DNA from: Diphasiastrum complanatum
Taxonomy: Eukaryota > Streptophyta > Lycopodiopsida > Lycopodiales > Lycopodiaceae
Assembly (NCBI GenBank): GCA_029204225.1
Contig: CM055104.1
Span: forward strand, 45,947,835-46,011,834
Length of the DNA: 64,000 nucleotides
Direction of reading: 5' to 3'
In this document: positions 36,101-51,300 of the stretch, piece after piece
Layout: the number at the start of each line of letters is the position of its first letter
Numbering within the stretch: the stretch's first letter is position 1
The notes under the pieces: model-generated
Databases searched by the model: none
Seen by the model: the letters and a program-made list of their open reading frames with translations, nothing else
What the model was told of the DNA's origin: nothing
Made by a program: the position numbers and the translations under genes

Positions 36101-38400
36101 ATATTTATGCTTATGGTCAATAACAATGCATTCAACATTGAACTAAATGTTTTCATGTTGTTGTATTATGGATGCTTAGCTTTTTGCAGAGGAAATTGAT
36201 TTTTTCATGGACACTTGATAACCAAAAACCTTTTTCTAGGTCAATAAGTACTATGACCTTGCAACAAGCTTCTATGAGTATGGTTGGGGCCAGTCGTTTC
36301 ACTTTGCTCACAGGTGAGATCCCTTTGTTTGTAGCTTGTTTAAGGGTGCTCGTATGTAATTCCATTTATATTTTTTGAATGTGTTCATGGTTGAAATAAA
36401 TTTATGCTCTTAGTTATATTTCATGAGTTCTTGCTAGTTTTTATTCATGTAGTAGAAAGCTAGATTTTTTACGTGCTTGGTTTGTGCATTTTTGAGCTCC
36501 CGCTTGTATGATGAACTTTTATGTACTCTATTTCATCTTATGTTCCATTTTGGTACTGAAAAGAGAGCAACAAAATCTCTTCTTCTTCTTCTCTATTTGC
36601 TAGATGTTACAAATTTTTTCTTGGAGACATGTTGCTTCAGAAGTTACCATGCTTGGTATGTACTCTTTTAGTGTTTTGTATCTTTGGTATCTCACAAACC
36701 ATAATAAAGCTTTGTTTCTTTGTTGTCTTGTCCTCTCAACACCTTTTGAGATTAGGCTAATCATATGATTCATCTATTTTTTGTTCAGAGATACATCTAG
36801 TTCGCCTCCAAATCGTTTCGGTGTCAAAGACCTTAATGAAGCTTTTCTCCATCTTTCTCAATCCATTGGTCCATCGCATCGTCCATTTAGTTAAAGCAAC
36901 AATTGTAATTTGGCTCCTTGCTCTCGTTTCTGTTTTCCTTGTGGCTTGACAAGTTGCTCAACTGAGTGCATAAAGAAGATGAAATTCAAATTTTTGTTGA
37001 TGCGTTTTTCTGGATACTCGTCATAGATCATATGACAAGACCAAATCCCCCTCTAGACAGCTTGCATCTAAACTATAGCTTGGACACTTGTAATAGTCAT
37101 TGATTGGATTTACAGGTCCTGTAGGTATTTATTGGGATTTTTGTTGATAGTTTTTAAGTTACTCTTGCTAATGATAATGAGCTACTAGTCTTGCCATGAT
37201 TATGGGGATAAAGAAGATTGTGAGCACATCCTTATCAGTTTGGGTACCATTTTTTTGGTCTTATCTTCCTTTCTTGTAGGACTATAGTGGAATGCTGATT
37301 GCAATTGTTGCTAATCCAGACTTCCTAATGTATCATGATACTTATGTAACACTTTTTGTATGGACAAGTTACCCTGCTTCAACTTGGGGCCATTTTTACC
37401 AAGTTCTCATAATCTCATTTGATGGTGTAAATTGAACTTTCATGGCAATTCCAAATCCTTTTCAAGTGCCGAATGACTTCCCATCCTTGCATTACTCAAC
37501 TACTTGTAAGTCGTACCCTTTAAAGAAACACCGCGTAAGCTGCTTGTTGAGATTCTGTGGTGTAACTCTTGTCCAAAATCCAATATCGTTCCCCCCTTTG
37601 TAATCAAATGTCTAGCTTATCCACTGAATCTCGTGCCTTTTTGGACAAAAAAGCCTCTTTTTTTGGTAATCATGATAATTGCTAAGCATTCTTCATATCC
37701 AATCGAAAGTCAACACATAAGACTCGATGGTCCATATGACATAGCACATCTAAAGGTTCAAAATAAATCTAGCTATGAACCCACATTCTCACCCACTAAC
37801 CTGACTTCAAATCTACATCTACATTAAATGCAAGTAAGACCATTTTGAAATGTTTACAAGTGTTACATGTAAATGTGTTATCTTATCATAATCATTGCTC
37901 TTCAAAAGGTTGATTAACAAAATAAAATCTAAAATTTTGAAATACCCCCTTTCAAAGTTCATTTTAAATGGCACATAATGATACTCTGGGGGGAGAATTG
38001 AGTCAAAACATTAACTTGCAAATTGTGTTTTTGAGGAGGGAGGGAGGCAAGAACAGTAAATTCCACCCCACCACTTGGGGATAGAGGTACTATTGGACAA
38101 TGTGAAACATTTACAGGAGGTGGGATAATAAGAGCCTTGACGTTAGGGCTCGAGGATTGGCGACTGTTGAAGAGTAATGCCTATTTTACCCCTTTGGTTA
38201 AGCACTAGTGAAGTCGTAAGTTGCACATAACTCATGGGGCATGTTATAAATTAAATACATGAGACCCCCCTTTTGTAAGTTGAGTAAATTAGTGCAAGTG
38301 GCCCACTTGGCCAAGTAGCTCATTCATATCGTTGACACCTAGACTTTCTATGCATGTATTTGAGGTGCTTGCCTCACAAGGGACTTGGAGGACCCACGCC

Positions 38401-38446
<46 letters not shown>

Positions 38447-41400
38447 GCAATTCATTTTCTCTTCTAACTTTTGTTGTGAGGTGCTTATGCAATTCTCCTT
38501 GTATGTGATGTTTTCCATAGCTAAGTTTCTCAAGCTTTTATAGTTGATCTAGTATTGAAGTTAAGATACTCCATAGCTGGGTCTTGCAATTCATCATGGT
38601 ATCAGAGCAGGTTGTCTAGCCTGTGAGTCTGTGAGTGAGAGAAACTTCAGTGCTCAGATTTTTGAGAAGATTCTCATCTCTAAGCACCTCAATCTTGAAA
38701 GAGGGAGCTTTTGATCTATAGGAGTCAGATTAGGTTGAATCTTGACTGTTGGAGAGCTATTGGCAAGGAGAGTGAAATGATTCAAAAACTTTCTAATTTT
38801 GGCTAGTTTTGGGAAGACTTTCTGGAGGAGCTTACACAAAAATAGGGCGCATTTTCCGTAGGGGCTTCTGGTTTTTGTTCCAGTGGGGCCTAGTGCTTGT
38901 GTTAGTGAGGCCATACAAAGTGGCAAGTCATAAGCAAGAGCTGAAGGGTTGCCTTCAAGTGGCTACATACCCTAGTTTTGGGTCTAACCCTAGTTGCTAG
39001 AAGTTGTTTCTTTTTTGATCATTTTCAGGTTGAGCTTCTGTTTGAGCACAAATTTTAGCATGGCTAGTCTTGGGGAGAGTTTGCTAGGTGAATCTAGCAA
39101 ACTTGATGGCACAAACCACAGAGTGTGGAACTTCAAGATGGCTAACATCTTGATGGACAGGAATTGCTGGGAGTTAATGACACATATAGAGCTTGTTCCA
39201 ACATTTGATCCTGAATTGAAGGACTACATAAACAGGAGACAGAAAGCTCATAGGATGATCAATCTTTCTGTCAAGGACAATATTATTCCTCCTATTTGCA
39301 ATGCAAAGGATGCAGTGGATGCTTGGACTATTCTAAAGTCTATGTTTGAAATAGTGGATTCAGCCAGACTTGTGCTTTTGCAAAACAAGCTACATACTCT
39401 CAAGATGGAAGCAGGTGCAACACTTGGTGATCACATCACAAAGGTCAAGGACCTTATGGATCAACTTGCTTCAGTTGGAGAGACAGTAAGTGACAAGAGT
39501 ATTGTCCCCATAGTCTTGAATAGCTTGTCATTCAATTATCAAGACTATGTGATGTCCCTTTCTGCTAGGGATAAACTCCCAACCTTTGGGGAGTCATGTG
39601 GACCATAGAATACCTAGTATGACATTGTTTTGTCATTTATATTGTCAAGTGCAACAAGCATTTGCTCACGGTTACCTTTGAGGTAATGACATTATCATGT
39701 AGATGACCAGTTTCATGTAAAAGAGATTGCAATGTGCATAAAAAATTGAGCTTTGTAGGGAGCTTTTTGAATCTCTATAGTTCAACAAGTTTTGGTGTGA
39801 ATTCCTTCATGTGCTTCTTTACTCGTATCGACATGGATGTCAGATCCGCAATGACTTTATATTACAAACACAAAACAACCTTATTCTACAGGCACACAAA
39901 ACACACGTATTATGATCAATCCCCAATGACCCAGTTTATCCATTTTTACCTCTAGATGATCCTAGAAGCTATTTAAAAGCTTAAAACTAGATGTGCATGT
40001 GATTCAATGGCCTTCAAGCCGAGCATCTTTTATATGGCTGATGTTATTTCACTTGCACTAGCTGATTATTAACTATGTAGCATGTCATGGATCCCCTCCC
40101 TCTTGGTGCACGAATATAATCCATCCCATTTGAACGGTTGAGGACCTATGAAGTTGGAAACTATTGTACTATTATATTAGCCATATCTTGGATAAAATGT
40201 ATGGGCTTATTGTAGAGTTTGACTTGAGCGGAGTGGCAGAGCCATAAGGTTTTTGAGCAATCGGAACAAGGTAGGTTTTAATTTGAGGATACCACATCAG
40301 ACCATGTTTCATGTTTTGAGTGATTGTCAAGGAGACAAATCACATAATGGAAAAAGTTATTGTTGCTTTGTTGACTTCAGAGGGATTTCAATTGGGTACC
40401 TCTAGTAGGGTCGATACAAAGGTGCTGAAATCTCGATCTTGCACATAATGTCATTGAAGTTGCGATGGCATTACATGAAAGGGTGATTGGATGGTTTAGA
40501 TTATGTGCAGGCTTGTCAGACAAGATTTAAGATACGATTGTAGCAAAGTAGGCTTTTAGTACGTTACAAACCATTCTTTTGTATTATGATGATGTGGGAT
40601 TGCTATCATCCTTATGAGAGGGGCCCCAAGCCTATTTTGATGCATCGTAGAGCTTGTGAGATGAGTGGGGTGGCAATAAAGCCTTGAAGATGAAAGTATA
40701 GTCTGTAACACATTCACATCCGTAAATGCACCAATAGTCATTTCACCTTGTGGACCAGCCCTTGGAGGTAGTCTCCTCCTACAATTGCCTTGGTATTTGA
40801 ATCATTGGGTTTTCAACATAAGACTAGGAGCTATAACTAGACTAGGGCAGGCTTAGATTTTGACATGCACCCTTACTTTTCAACTTGATGGGCTTTTTTT
40901 TTCCCTTTCACATGACATGTATATCCAAGGTTACCTTTCAAATGAAAAATGTATGAACCTTTCAACCACTTATACGTATAATATTGTTATAGGATGCTCC
41001 GTACTGCTCAGTCCCAATTGGACTTCTAGTTTGGCCATAACTGCAGTCCAAAAGTTTCCGGTAAATTGAGTATCTCTGTCGGACACTATGGATGACGATA
41101 ATCCATGAAGTTTGAACACATGCTCAATAAATATGTTAGCTACTTTAGATGCATCAAGCTTTTTACGCGTTGGAATCAAATGAGCCATCTTAGTGAGTTT
41201 TTCAACTATAACTAAGATAGTTGATGGTCTTGGTGGCTCTAATCTTAAATTTGCTGCCGCCATCTTCAGGCTCTCCCTGAACTACATTCATACACAAACC
41301 ACAATAAGTACATGTAGGAAATAGAAGCCTAAGGATCCAGGATCTTAATTATTCAATCACACAAAGCATTCTCAAAAGAAAGAGAGAGATGGCTAGAAAC

Positions 41401-43342
41401 CCTCTTGTAGAAACTCGTGGACAGGCAAGGAGAATAGTTAGTATTGCTTACAAAAGTGTCATACAAATGGGATGCACACATATACATAGTCCAAGATGAC
41501 TATCTAACTTAATGACTATTGGCTATCCAACTACTTGACTATCGACTATCCAACTTTCTATAAGTTACATAGAAAGAATAAGGTACCTCCAATATGTCGG
41601 GTTGGGGTACTTAATGTCACTATTAGGCCTAGTGGACCCACTAGTTCCTACCAAGTTAATTTCATACTAACTTAGCTAACTCTAAGTTTAGTAGGCCTAA
41701 TATAATAAATGACCATGGTTACACAACTCTCGACCTTTTGGGTCAAAGTAACCTATGGTAATGTAAGCAATTCCATTTACATTCGAACAGTACATAGCAT
41801 CAACAAGCATGAAACACAGTTGAGATGGTTGCCTTGTCTCCTCCCAACCTTTGCTGCATAGATTATGATAGGGAATAACTCTCACAAGGCTCAGTTATCC
41901 ACAATCCTCAAGCACCCCTTAACCCTGACCCTTCCTAACGTTGACACATGGCTAATTCCATGCATAGTCGATGCTTGCAACCTGGCAGTGCCTTGAGACA
42001 TAGGCAAGCAAGTAGGCTAACATCTGGACCAAGTGTCCCAATGAGTATATGACACATGTCTCGTTGACTAGTCAGCGCTCCTACTTTTTAGGAGGTCAGT
42101 CCAACCACTCCTAATTAATTACCCAGTACCCTACACCAAGGCTCAACATGTGACTTAGAGGCTTAGTAACCATAACAACAGTTTTAATTTTTTAACAAAG
42201 ATCACCATAGGCCGATGACTTAGCCATTGCCATATTTTACAGAAAGTACATTTGTGCACAAAATCGTAAATAACCGGGATAGGGAGTAAAAGCTATAACA
42301 ACGAGTTCGATAATATCCGAGAGCTGCTATTGAATTGTTCTAGTCACCATGCTTGAGAATGCATCAAAGACAATACGAGTGCTTCTCATACAAGAATGGT
42401 GTTTAGACATCAAGCCCCCATGTGCCAAGATGCAAACAAATATAGACATCGACAACCAACTACTTGATCATAGATTGTCTCCCATAGCTCACTTATTTTT
42501 TGATCTACGACTTTATTGCAAAACTTACTCTTTTTGATGTTTATTCTACTATGGGGGGACAACAACCACGACCACTCTAGGTTAAGTGATTTGATTAATT
42601 AGATACGCTATGTTTTGTCCATAGATATTTATGATATTGGATTTTATAATGTCTTTTGTATTCTTTGAGGCTTTTTTATGCTATTATTAGATATTACATA
42701 CTTGGGGTGCACTTGCTTTATCTAATGTAGCATTTTTTGGTTCGAAGACATAAATAGAGCATCCTCAATATGTCCTCTATATTATCAGAGGGAGCTACCA
42801 TTGTGTCTTTCGTGATCAATCAATTACGCTTCCCTTGTTGGAGATGTGTAGCATAGATTGGAGATGTGTAGCATTCATGATATGGAAGATGGTTCCATTT
42901 GAGGAGTGATGGCATTTGTAGCAACTGCCCCAGTATGAGCACTATGCACTATGCACTATACCTCTTTCTTTTGCAAATGTGGGCCTGGCACAAATACAGG
43001 ATGACATGTCGATCCCTTTCATACATCGAGGCCAGAGACAACGAATGACAAGCTTCACACACATGCGCACACCCACCACGATCGGCACCCCCATCACAAA
43101 CTTCTTGAAACAAATATACCATGTCATGGAGTGATATATGCCAGCTAGTTATTTCTTTGAAGCTCTTGGTTTGAGCTCTCTTATAGTTTTTTTGCTTATA
43201 TTAGTATTTCACACTCAATCTATTGTTACGTGCTAGTCTTTTCCTTTGGAGATGTCATATTCTCACTATGTTACAAATACATGACATCTACTCATTTTGT
43301 CACATGTAGTATGGACCTTTTGGTTGCTTGTGGACATTAATA

Positions 43343-43413
<71 letters not shown>

Positions 43414-46400
43414 GTTCCTTATAAAAATCTCTTCAACTGAAGAAGATGGTGGCTAGAGGTGCCTGTTTTTTCCTCTTTAGAAAGAAACTATGACATGGAT
43501 CCAGAAAGGAATTCTTGTTGACTAGTTTATGTGCAGGTGGCATGACGAATCCTTGCAAGAGAGCATTAAAAGGCATGAACATTATTTGGCTCTCCATCTT
43601 CAATTGAAACCTGGAATGAAGGTGTAGTAACACAATCACTATGCATATGCAGCTTTCTACCTTTGTGTTTGAAATCAGATGATCTTGCATGTATGGGTTT
43701 AATTAATATTTGAAAGTCCAGGTATTGGATGTTGGGTGTGGCATTGGAGGACCTCTGAGAGAGATAGCGAGATTCAGGTTGTAAGCATCCCTATGTTGTG
43801 AATATTTTCCTATGATATATCCACTTCCTAGAAAATTTTCATGATTTTTTTTAATTTGAAACTTTTGCTTTCTAGGCTCAAAGATATAACATTGTACAAT
43901 AAAGCCTGTGGCTTAAAGAATGCACTTCACAGTTGTAAATGGTGGGATTTTGCTATTCATTTTTTTGGCTTAGTTGGATGTCCACCGCCGTTTGTTATTG
44001 GTTCGAATTATGTATCCCTTCGTATGGAATGACACGCTATCTGATGGCCCGTTTCTACCAGAATATTCAAGAATTCATGAAGGGTACATCATCCAAGTTC
44101 CAACCTGATTATTCTACAAAGTTGACATCTTTTGCTTAGATGCCGAGTCATGGCCTCATTATCATATTCACAGAATATGAATAGGTTTCTATCTTTGCCT
44201 CGTATCATAGGATTGGAATGAAAGAATGTAAGTCTGGTGGACGTTGAGTGCGTCAATTGTCTGGTGAATCTTCCATATCACCTTATGAGGTTCTGGGTCA
44301 GGAATATCTACAGTCCTCCTCTTGAAAGATATCACAATGTGGCAAAGTAAAACATATGTAGACATAATCTGAAAAAATTTCACCGCAAATTGGACTATAG
44401 CGTTCAGGGCGAGAAATATGGGATGTAGCATGGCCGAGCCGTGGGAGCAGCGAGGGCGGGTACGGGACATAGTTTGTCATGAGGAATGCATTTTATATAT
44501 GAATTTGGCTACTTTGCTTCCACATGTCACATATCATTAAAAAATGTGTGCATTTAGGAGTACACCCTGCAATCACATATGTTGGCTCTCCTCACAACCA
44601 ACGACAACGCGACTCGTCAGCAAAATAGCTCCTCACGAAGACTATGATACTGGTAGTTTACATGTTACATGCTTTTTAAATGGCCATGACTTGCTAGCTG
44701 TTGAAAAAGTTCTGTCCTTGGGACCGAAGAAGATTTCAAAGAGAATGATTTTTGACATGATTGTCAGAACATCATTTTGACAAGCCAACTTCAGGAAAAT
44801 TTAAAATGAAAGTTGCTTGTACGACAGATAAAATCGAACTTTATGCTCACTTGATATAGTGATGCTTTCTGTGAAAGCATTTCAAGCCAGAGGACAATCC
44901 CAAATGGCTCTTGATAGTGTGGCTTGCCATGTGTTGTGCACTATTATTAAAAAGTAAGTTCAATAGTAAAAAATGCTCTATGCCGTTGCTCTATTTTCCA
45001 TCTGTGATGTTCGTTGCTCTATTTTCCATCTGTGATGTTCGTTGCTCTATTTTCCATATTTGGTTATCAATTGGATTCAATGACATGTTATTCATGATAA
45101 AGCTTTTCTGATGCTACAACCATTTCAATTTGCCAACCCCTATGTATTGCAATATATGAAACGAGAGGCATGATTTCAAGCAAAAGTTAAGTAAAAGCAG
45201 ACCAAGTCAACTGATTTTTAGAATTATGGTCGCCTTATATTCACCTTTCTCTACTATACACAATTGAGAAAAGTGAATGTGAGTTAACACTTTCTGGTGC
45301 AAGAGCTCATTTCTACATGTCTTTTATATTAAGAGTAAGAATTAGTCCAAAATAATAATTTTTTGATAATGAGTTGTTAAATTGTAATGACACGGGGCGT
45401 TCTCTTATTGATGGTCTGAGTACTTTCATTATAAAGAACATTCTAACATAAAAGAAACAAGGCACAATGTCAACAGCTCTATGGATATACATGTTTTCTT
45501 GCATGGAATTTGATTTTACATGAAGTAAACTTGGCTCTCTCACAATGCAGTTTTTAGATACACTAGTTGAAAAGCACTCAGGAGAAGCTGCTGATTGATC
45601 AGAGACAATTTCCTTGCCCGGAAAGATCTTGAGTACCCTTTGCTGTCTGTATTGCAGTGGTGCACATGTTACTGGTTTGAACAATAACGAATACCAAATC
45701 TCAAGAGGATCTGTAAGCATCAGTCCTCAGTGCTTTTGCTGTATGTCATATTTTACATGTCAGTCTCAATGTATAAGATAATGTTGGTGCTTATGCTTTG
45801 ATCTTTTGCTTGAGATAGCTGAGTGAGCTGCTGCTCATAGAAACTGACTATTCTACTGAAGTTTGAGATGGGCTTGTGTTTCTTTGCCATAGTATTATTC
45901 CAGAAACTTTTTGGTTATTTTCCTCTAAACGATTTTCTGTGCTGCTATCCTGAATTTCAGGTGCTGAATAAGAAATATGGAGTAGAGGAAACCTGTGACT
46001 ACTTGAAGGTGCACGGTGAACTTATAAAACTAACATGAAAATAGATGTATGCACTTATTTTCACAGCATTTTTCAACTTGTGCTCTTTTTCCATTGAATA
46101 ATTGTGCATGTTATATCCTCAACTCTGGCATAAGCCAGTGTGCTGGCAGGAGTTTTCATACGACTTCCACTAACATCATCTTACACATTTTATTATTGTT
46201 GTCATATTATGACTAACAATCAGGTACATTTAGCATCTCTGTACATAACATAGCTAAAAGAAGACATGAAGATTTCTGAAATGGTCGGCATTGCCGATCT
46301 CAAAGTGAAAAGAAAACTGACTTGCAAATCATATTTGCCTCTTGCATAAGGGTACAACTTTTCTTCTTTCTGATATATTGAATTGGTGGCTTATTGGGAT

Positions 46401-47690
46401 GCAGGCAGATTTCATGAAAATGCCTATTCCTGATAATACATATGATGCAATTTATACAATTGAGGCTACATGTCATGCTCCAAATCCAGTCAGTATCCTC
46501 TAGTTCTCATTGAGAAGTATAAGTCAGTTTATGCTTCTGCCATTTCTTCTTCTGTGTATGTGAAAAATCAGCTTCTGGACCAGAAGTATTTTATGCAGAA
46601 AGGATCGAGATAAATTGAAAGCATTTATTGATCTTGTTGATAGGTTGCCTGCTACAAAGAAATTTTAAGGGTCCTCAAGCCTGGCCAACTCTTTGCTGGA
46701 TATGAGTGGTGCATGACTGATACATTTGACCCCAATAATGAGGTGCATCATAAAATCAAGGTGCAGTTTCTACTTAATATGTTCCCAAGCTTTTTTTCAG
46801 AATCAATATTGAACTTCCGTGTCTTTCTTGAGGATCATTAGTTGCACTATCCCAAGGCTATAACTTTTTCTGTGTTGTGCAATGTGATATGCATCGAGTC
46901 ACTTGTATACATTGATCATCTTTGAAATTTAGATGGGCGGTGCTAACTGGTTAACTGTTATACTGATATAATTGGTGATGATGAATTTTGTCACTAGACT
47001 TCATAAAATTGAAGTTTGCACATTTCTTATTGTTATGCTTGAGGATTAAGCTGGAGTTAACACTGGGAGACGTTCTTTATGATCAGGCTGAGATTGAGCT
47101 TGGTAACGGTCTTCCGGACATACGGACAACAAGACAATGTCTTGAAGCTCTTAGATTGGCAGGTTTTGAGGTACTATGTTCATGAATTTTTCCAGCTGTA
47201 GAGGTGAAATTTTCATTAGAGCAACTTCTTGTCATTTTGACAACATCATCTACTTTCTCGCAAATGCCCTGATGGTGTGTAGCTACGGTTCTAGCTTTAC
47301 ATTGACCTTGTATTCAGTTAAGGGACTGCCTTTGATGATCTGCCACCTAAAAAACACAGCCAAGAGTCTTAGATTGTTTAGGAAGCCCATTTAGTTGCTT
47401 GGATTGAAAACAATATAATGGTCTGCTATCTTGCCTTCTAAGTGTGTTAAGTGAGCTTTTCAATAATTGAAGATGCTTGCTGGTGGTCGACAAGTCAAGG
47501 CATGTATATGACAGCAGGTATGAGGTTCCACCGGTTCCTCTTTGTCAGCAAGTCTTAACATTTCCTGGCTATCTCAGATCTCCAGGTGTGACAGAATCTG
47601 CTCCTCAAACAGCTGGCATAGTGATCAAAGATTGAATTTAATCAGATAAAACTATTGATACGACTCTGAATTGAAGATGCCCCCCCCCCC

Positions 47691-47748
<58 letters not shown>

Positions 47749-48001
47749 CATATGTACATTTTCTCCACCTGGCCCGGGTTGTGGGCATTGGTACTTTTTC
47801 TGTAGTTCTTTTGTTATACCTAGCCCGGGTTGTGGGCTTATTTCACTTTTGCTTTGTTCTACTTTCATTCGTAGCTAGTTTATAGCATTTTACGGCCACG
47901 TCCTCCTATGGATGATGCTCCCACTGTTGCTTGTACAGATTTTCTTTTTGGTCTTATGCACCCACGGGTGCCCAAAAGATGTTAATAAAGCTTTCTTTCT
48001 T

Positions 48002-48064
<63 letters not shown>

Positions 48065-48284
48065 GTGTCCCGGGTTGTGGGCATTGGTACTTTTTCTGTA
48101 GTTCTTCTGTTATACCTGGCCCGGGTTGTGGGCTTATTTCACTTTTGCTTTGTTCTACTTTCATTCGTAGCTAGTTTATAGCATTTTACGGCCACGTCCT
48201 CCTATGGATGATGCTCCCACTGTTGCTTGTACATATTTTCTTTTTGGTCTTATGCACCCATGGGTGCCCAAAAGATGTTAATAA

Positions 48285-48354
<70 letters not shown>

Positions 48355-51300
48355 CAAGTACAGAGATGGATACCAGAGCACTGCATGCCATAGGTCAGGC
48401 AGGTTTCAGACCAAGATATACTACATCAGATCATATTTTCACCTTGAGATCCATCATTGAGGAGGCTAAGGCTAGGAGAGAGCGTGTATACTACTGCTTT
48501 GTGGATTTCCGCAAAGCCTTTGACTCTATGCCTCGACATTTACTCATACAGAGACTTCGGGACCGTGGCTTCTAGGAGGATATCATACAGGCAGTTGTGG
48601 CATTATACAGACGAGTTATTGGCCGGATCCGAGTATCAGGAGTTGTATCACCAGAGATAGAGAGTACCATTGGGGTTAAGCAGGTATGTCCTCTCTCACC
48701 TACACTCTTTGGTTTATATATAGATGAGCTTGAGCAGGTTATACAGACAGAGGGAGGTGAGGGATGCACATTGGGTGACCTCGTTATCGCTATCCTATTA
48801 TATGCTGATGATGTGGTTTTGCTTTCGAGGACGAGGGAAGGTCTGCAACGGCATCTTGATGCGCTTCACTCTTTTTGTACTCAATGGGGATTATCAGTGA
48901 ATGTGGCCAAAACCAAAGTTATGGTATTTAACACCTCCAGATCCTTCATGATGTGATAGGTGCTTCTATGGGAGGAGCATCCACTTGAGGTAGTTGACTC
49001 CTACACATACCTAAGCGTGGTATTTTCTGGTCCCACTTTCAGCATGCGACTACGGCATTTTCCCGGCTACGGAAGGGCTATGCATCGTTGGTTGTCAGAG
49101 TTAGAGGAGCTTCTGTTGCGGGTAAGGACCTCGTGGCTGAGGCAAATGCTTTCATTCATTCCACCTTTGGTCTCAAAGAGGATGCGATATCTGCTGCTTG
49201 GGTGGGTAAGCTCCAATCCACTACAGTGTTTTTGCGTTTCAAGGATGCTTTGCTTCGTCAAAAGGTTCTATGTAAAAGAGGTTGCCTGAAGGGATCTACT
49301 ATGTTTATGGAGATAAATCAAGCTTCCTAGTAGCTGCCTATACAAAGTAGCATAAGAGTCGCCAAACTTAGAAAGATTTTTACCTTGTCCTACCTAGTGC
49401 CTTCCTCTCTTGCTCGTGATTTTTGAGATAAGGTTACTCTCTCGGTATATACCGGATCTTCCAATAGTATAGAACTTTAGAATTGGTATTTTTAGCTTGA
49501 CACCTATTGTTCACACCTCGTATAAGTGAGCAATAGATCCAGCTTCCTACACTTCATCTTTCTGGACGAGCATTAACATGGTGGTGTATGCATCAGTCAG
49601 TTCCTGATCCTGCTACTACTTGGGCTGAGTTCAAGGTGGCAATACATTCCGCGATGGTGGATCTTACTTGGCTCCAATCACAACTTGACCTCTATTGGCA
49701 ACTGAAGCAAATAGGTCAACTCTTAGAATATACTGGTCACTCCAATCTTATATGTACACTAATCTTCCCCTTGGTGAGGTTATTGGTCGTTACATCGCTG
49801 GTTTACGTGGTGCTTTACGCTATGATGTTCAGCTTGTCAGCCCACTTTTTTAGATCGTGCTATGTCGCTTGCTTTCACTTTACAACATACATATCTAAAC
49901 CAGCAACCGTCATTCTCATCTCGTTCTTTTTCTCATTCTGTTACTCCTCTTGGGTCGTCCTCTTCTATCGCTTAGTCCTCTACTCCGTCTCCTCCCATTC
50001 CTTCGATGCGTCCTCCTTCTGTTCCTTATAATGTCGTTTTAAATGCTATTCTTCACAAGAGATGAATGAAATCTGTTCTAAGAACCTTTGTTTAATTGTC
50101 ATAGCTGTTAGAAATAAATGACTATGCTGAAGTTAATCCATAGGTTACTTTGACCCAAAAGGTCGAGATTTGTGTAACCATGGGTATTTAGTTATTTAGG
50201 CCATCTTAAATTTGTCTTAAGTTCAGTTGGACCCAATTTTGGTCATGTACTGACTCGTGGGTCCTTAGGGGTCTAATTTTGTTTAGGGGCCCTATCTTGA
50301 CTTTTGGGGGTGCCCTACATTTAGTAAGTGGTTAACCTTAGGGTTTGGTGGCATTTGGTCACATCCAGGTAGAGTACTTAGATGCTCATTGTGTATTCCA
50401 TTTTATACAGTTTGGCTCTCCATTGCTCTTGTTGCTGTTTTCTCTCTCTCTCTCTTAGAGTTGGGCGCCCAGCCTCTTCTCTCTTGTTTCTTGTGGAGAT
50501 TGATTGATAACTAGATCTTGGTGACTTGTCTCTTGCTTTCCTACATGGTATCAGAGCTACCGGATCTGCAACAAGCTTGTTTGTTGGCGCCCTACCAGAA
50601 GAGGAGCTTCTCTGCTTTTTGTTGTGAAATTTCAGCATCTTGCTGATCTTTTCAAGTGGAGTTTGGATCAGCTTTTTGTCTCTTTCAGGTTGAAGGAGGG
50701 TGGCCATTAGAGATCTTGGAGGAGCAATTTTTGGCACCCAAAAATCAGAATCTCAAATCTGATTTTTATGCAACTAGTTTTCAGCAAGTTTTGTTTGGAG
50801 GAGGGCGCCCAAAAATCTGCAACTGATTTTTGGTTGTGGTGTCTCCTTATCTTGCTGTTTTTGTTTTCAGGTTTGCATTTGTGTAGGAGGGCGCCCAAAA
50901 TTCAGCAAACCCTATTCAGGGTTAGGTCAACTTGTGGCTGGAAATTTGCAGATTCTCAGCAAGTAGTAGGGTGCTTTCAACAGCCCTATTGGAGTGTGTG
51001 TTGATCACACTATTTGGCTTCCTAATTGGATTTCGGTGTAGGCTTCAATCGAAGCTAACCTAATTTTCAAGAAGCTGGTTTTTTTGTGCAGAAAGACAGC
51101 CATCTATCCATTATCTTCTGGGCACTTTGGTTGCAGATTGAAAGATATCTTGTGCTCCTATTTTCAGCTCTTTGTTTGCTGCAAATTTTTGAGTAGATTT
51201 GGTTGTGGAAAGGCTCTCTTTCCTATCTACTACAAGCTGAAATTTTGTTGGAGGTAATGGCTAAGAATCGGAAGCTATCGGTTCTTGGTGATGAGGAAAG

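Larger units (their letters stand above)
38280..39608 (+). mobile_element. Truncated Ty1/copia: LTR end, primer site and gag
   Basis: An LTR-like stretch containing a (CT)n run (38404-38445) ends ...TCATCA at 38596 and is followed at once by TGGTATCAGAGC (38597-38608), the initiator-tRNA-Met primer site. A leader of ~450 bases precedes gag at 39060. Nothing of pol follows 39608, so the element is cut off within gag. The left LTR border and any 3' LTR were not identified. Confidence 0.75.

Noticed and set aside
44189..44480. Minus-strand 93-codon frame inside SMT1 intron 5
   Set aside because: Looks partly protein-like ([20 protein letters not shown]) but matches no family I can name and lies in an intron; too weak to list as a gene.
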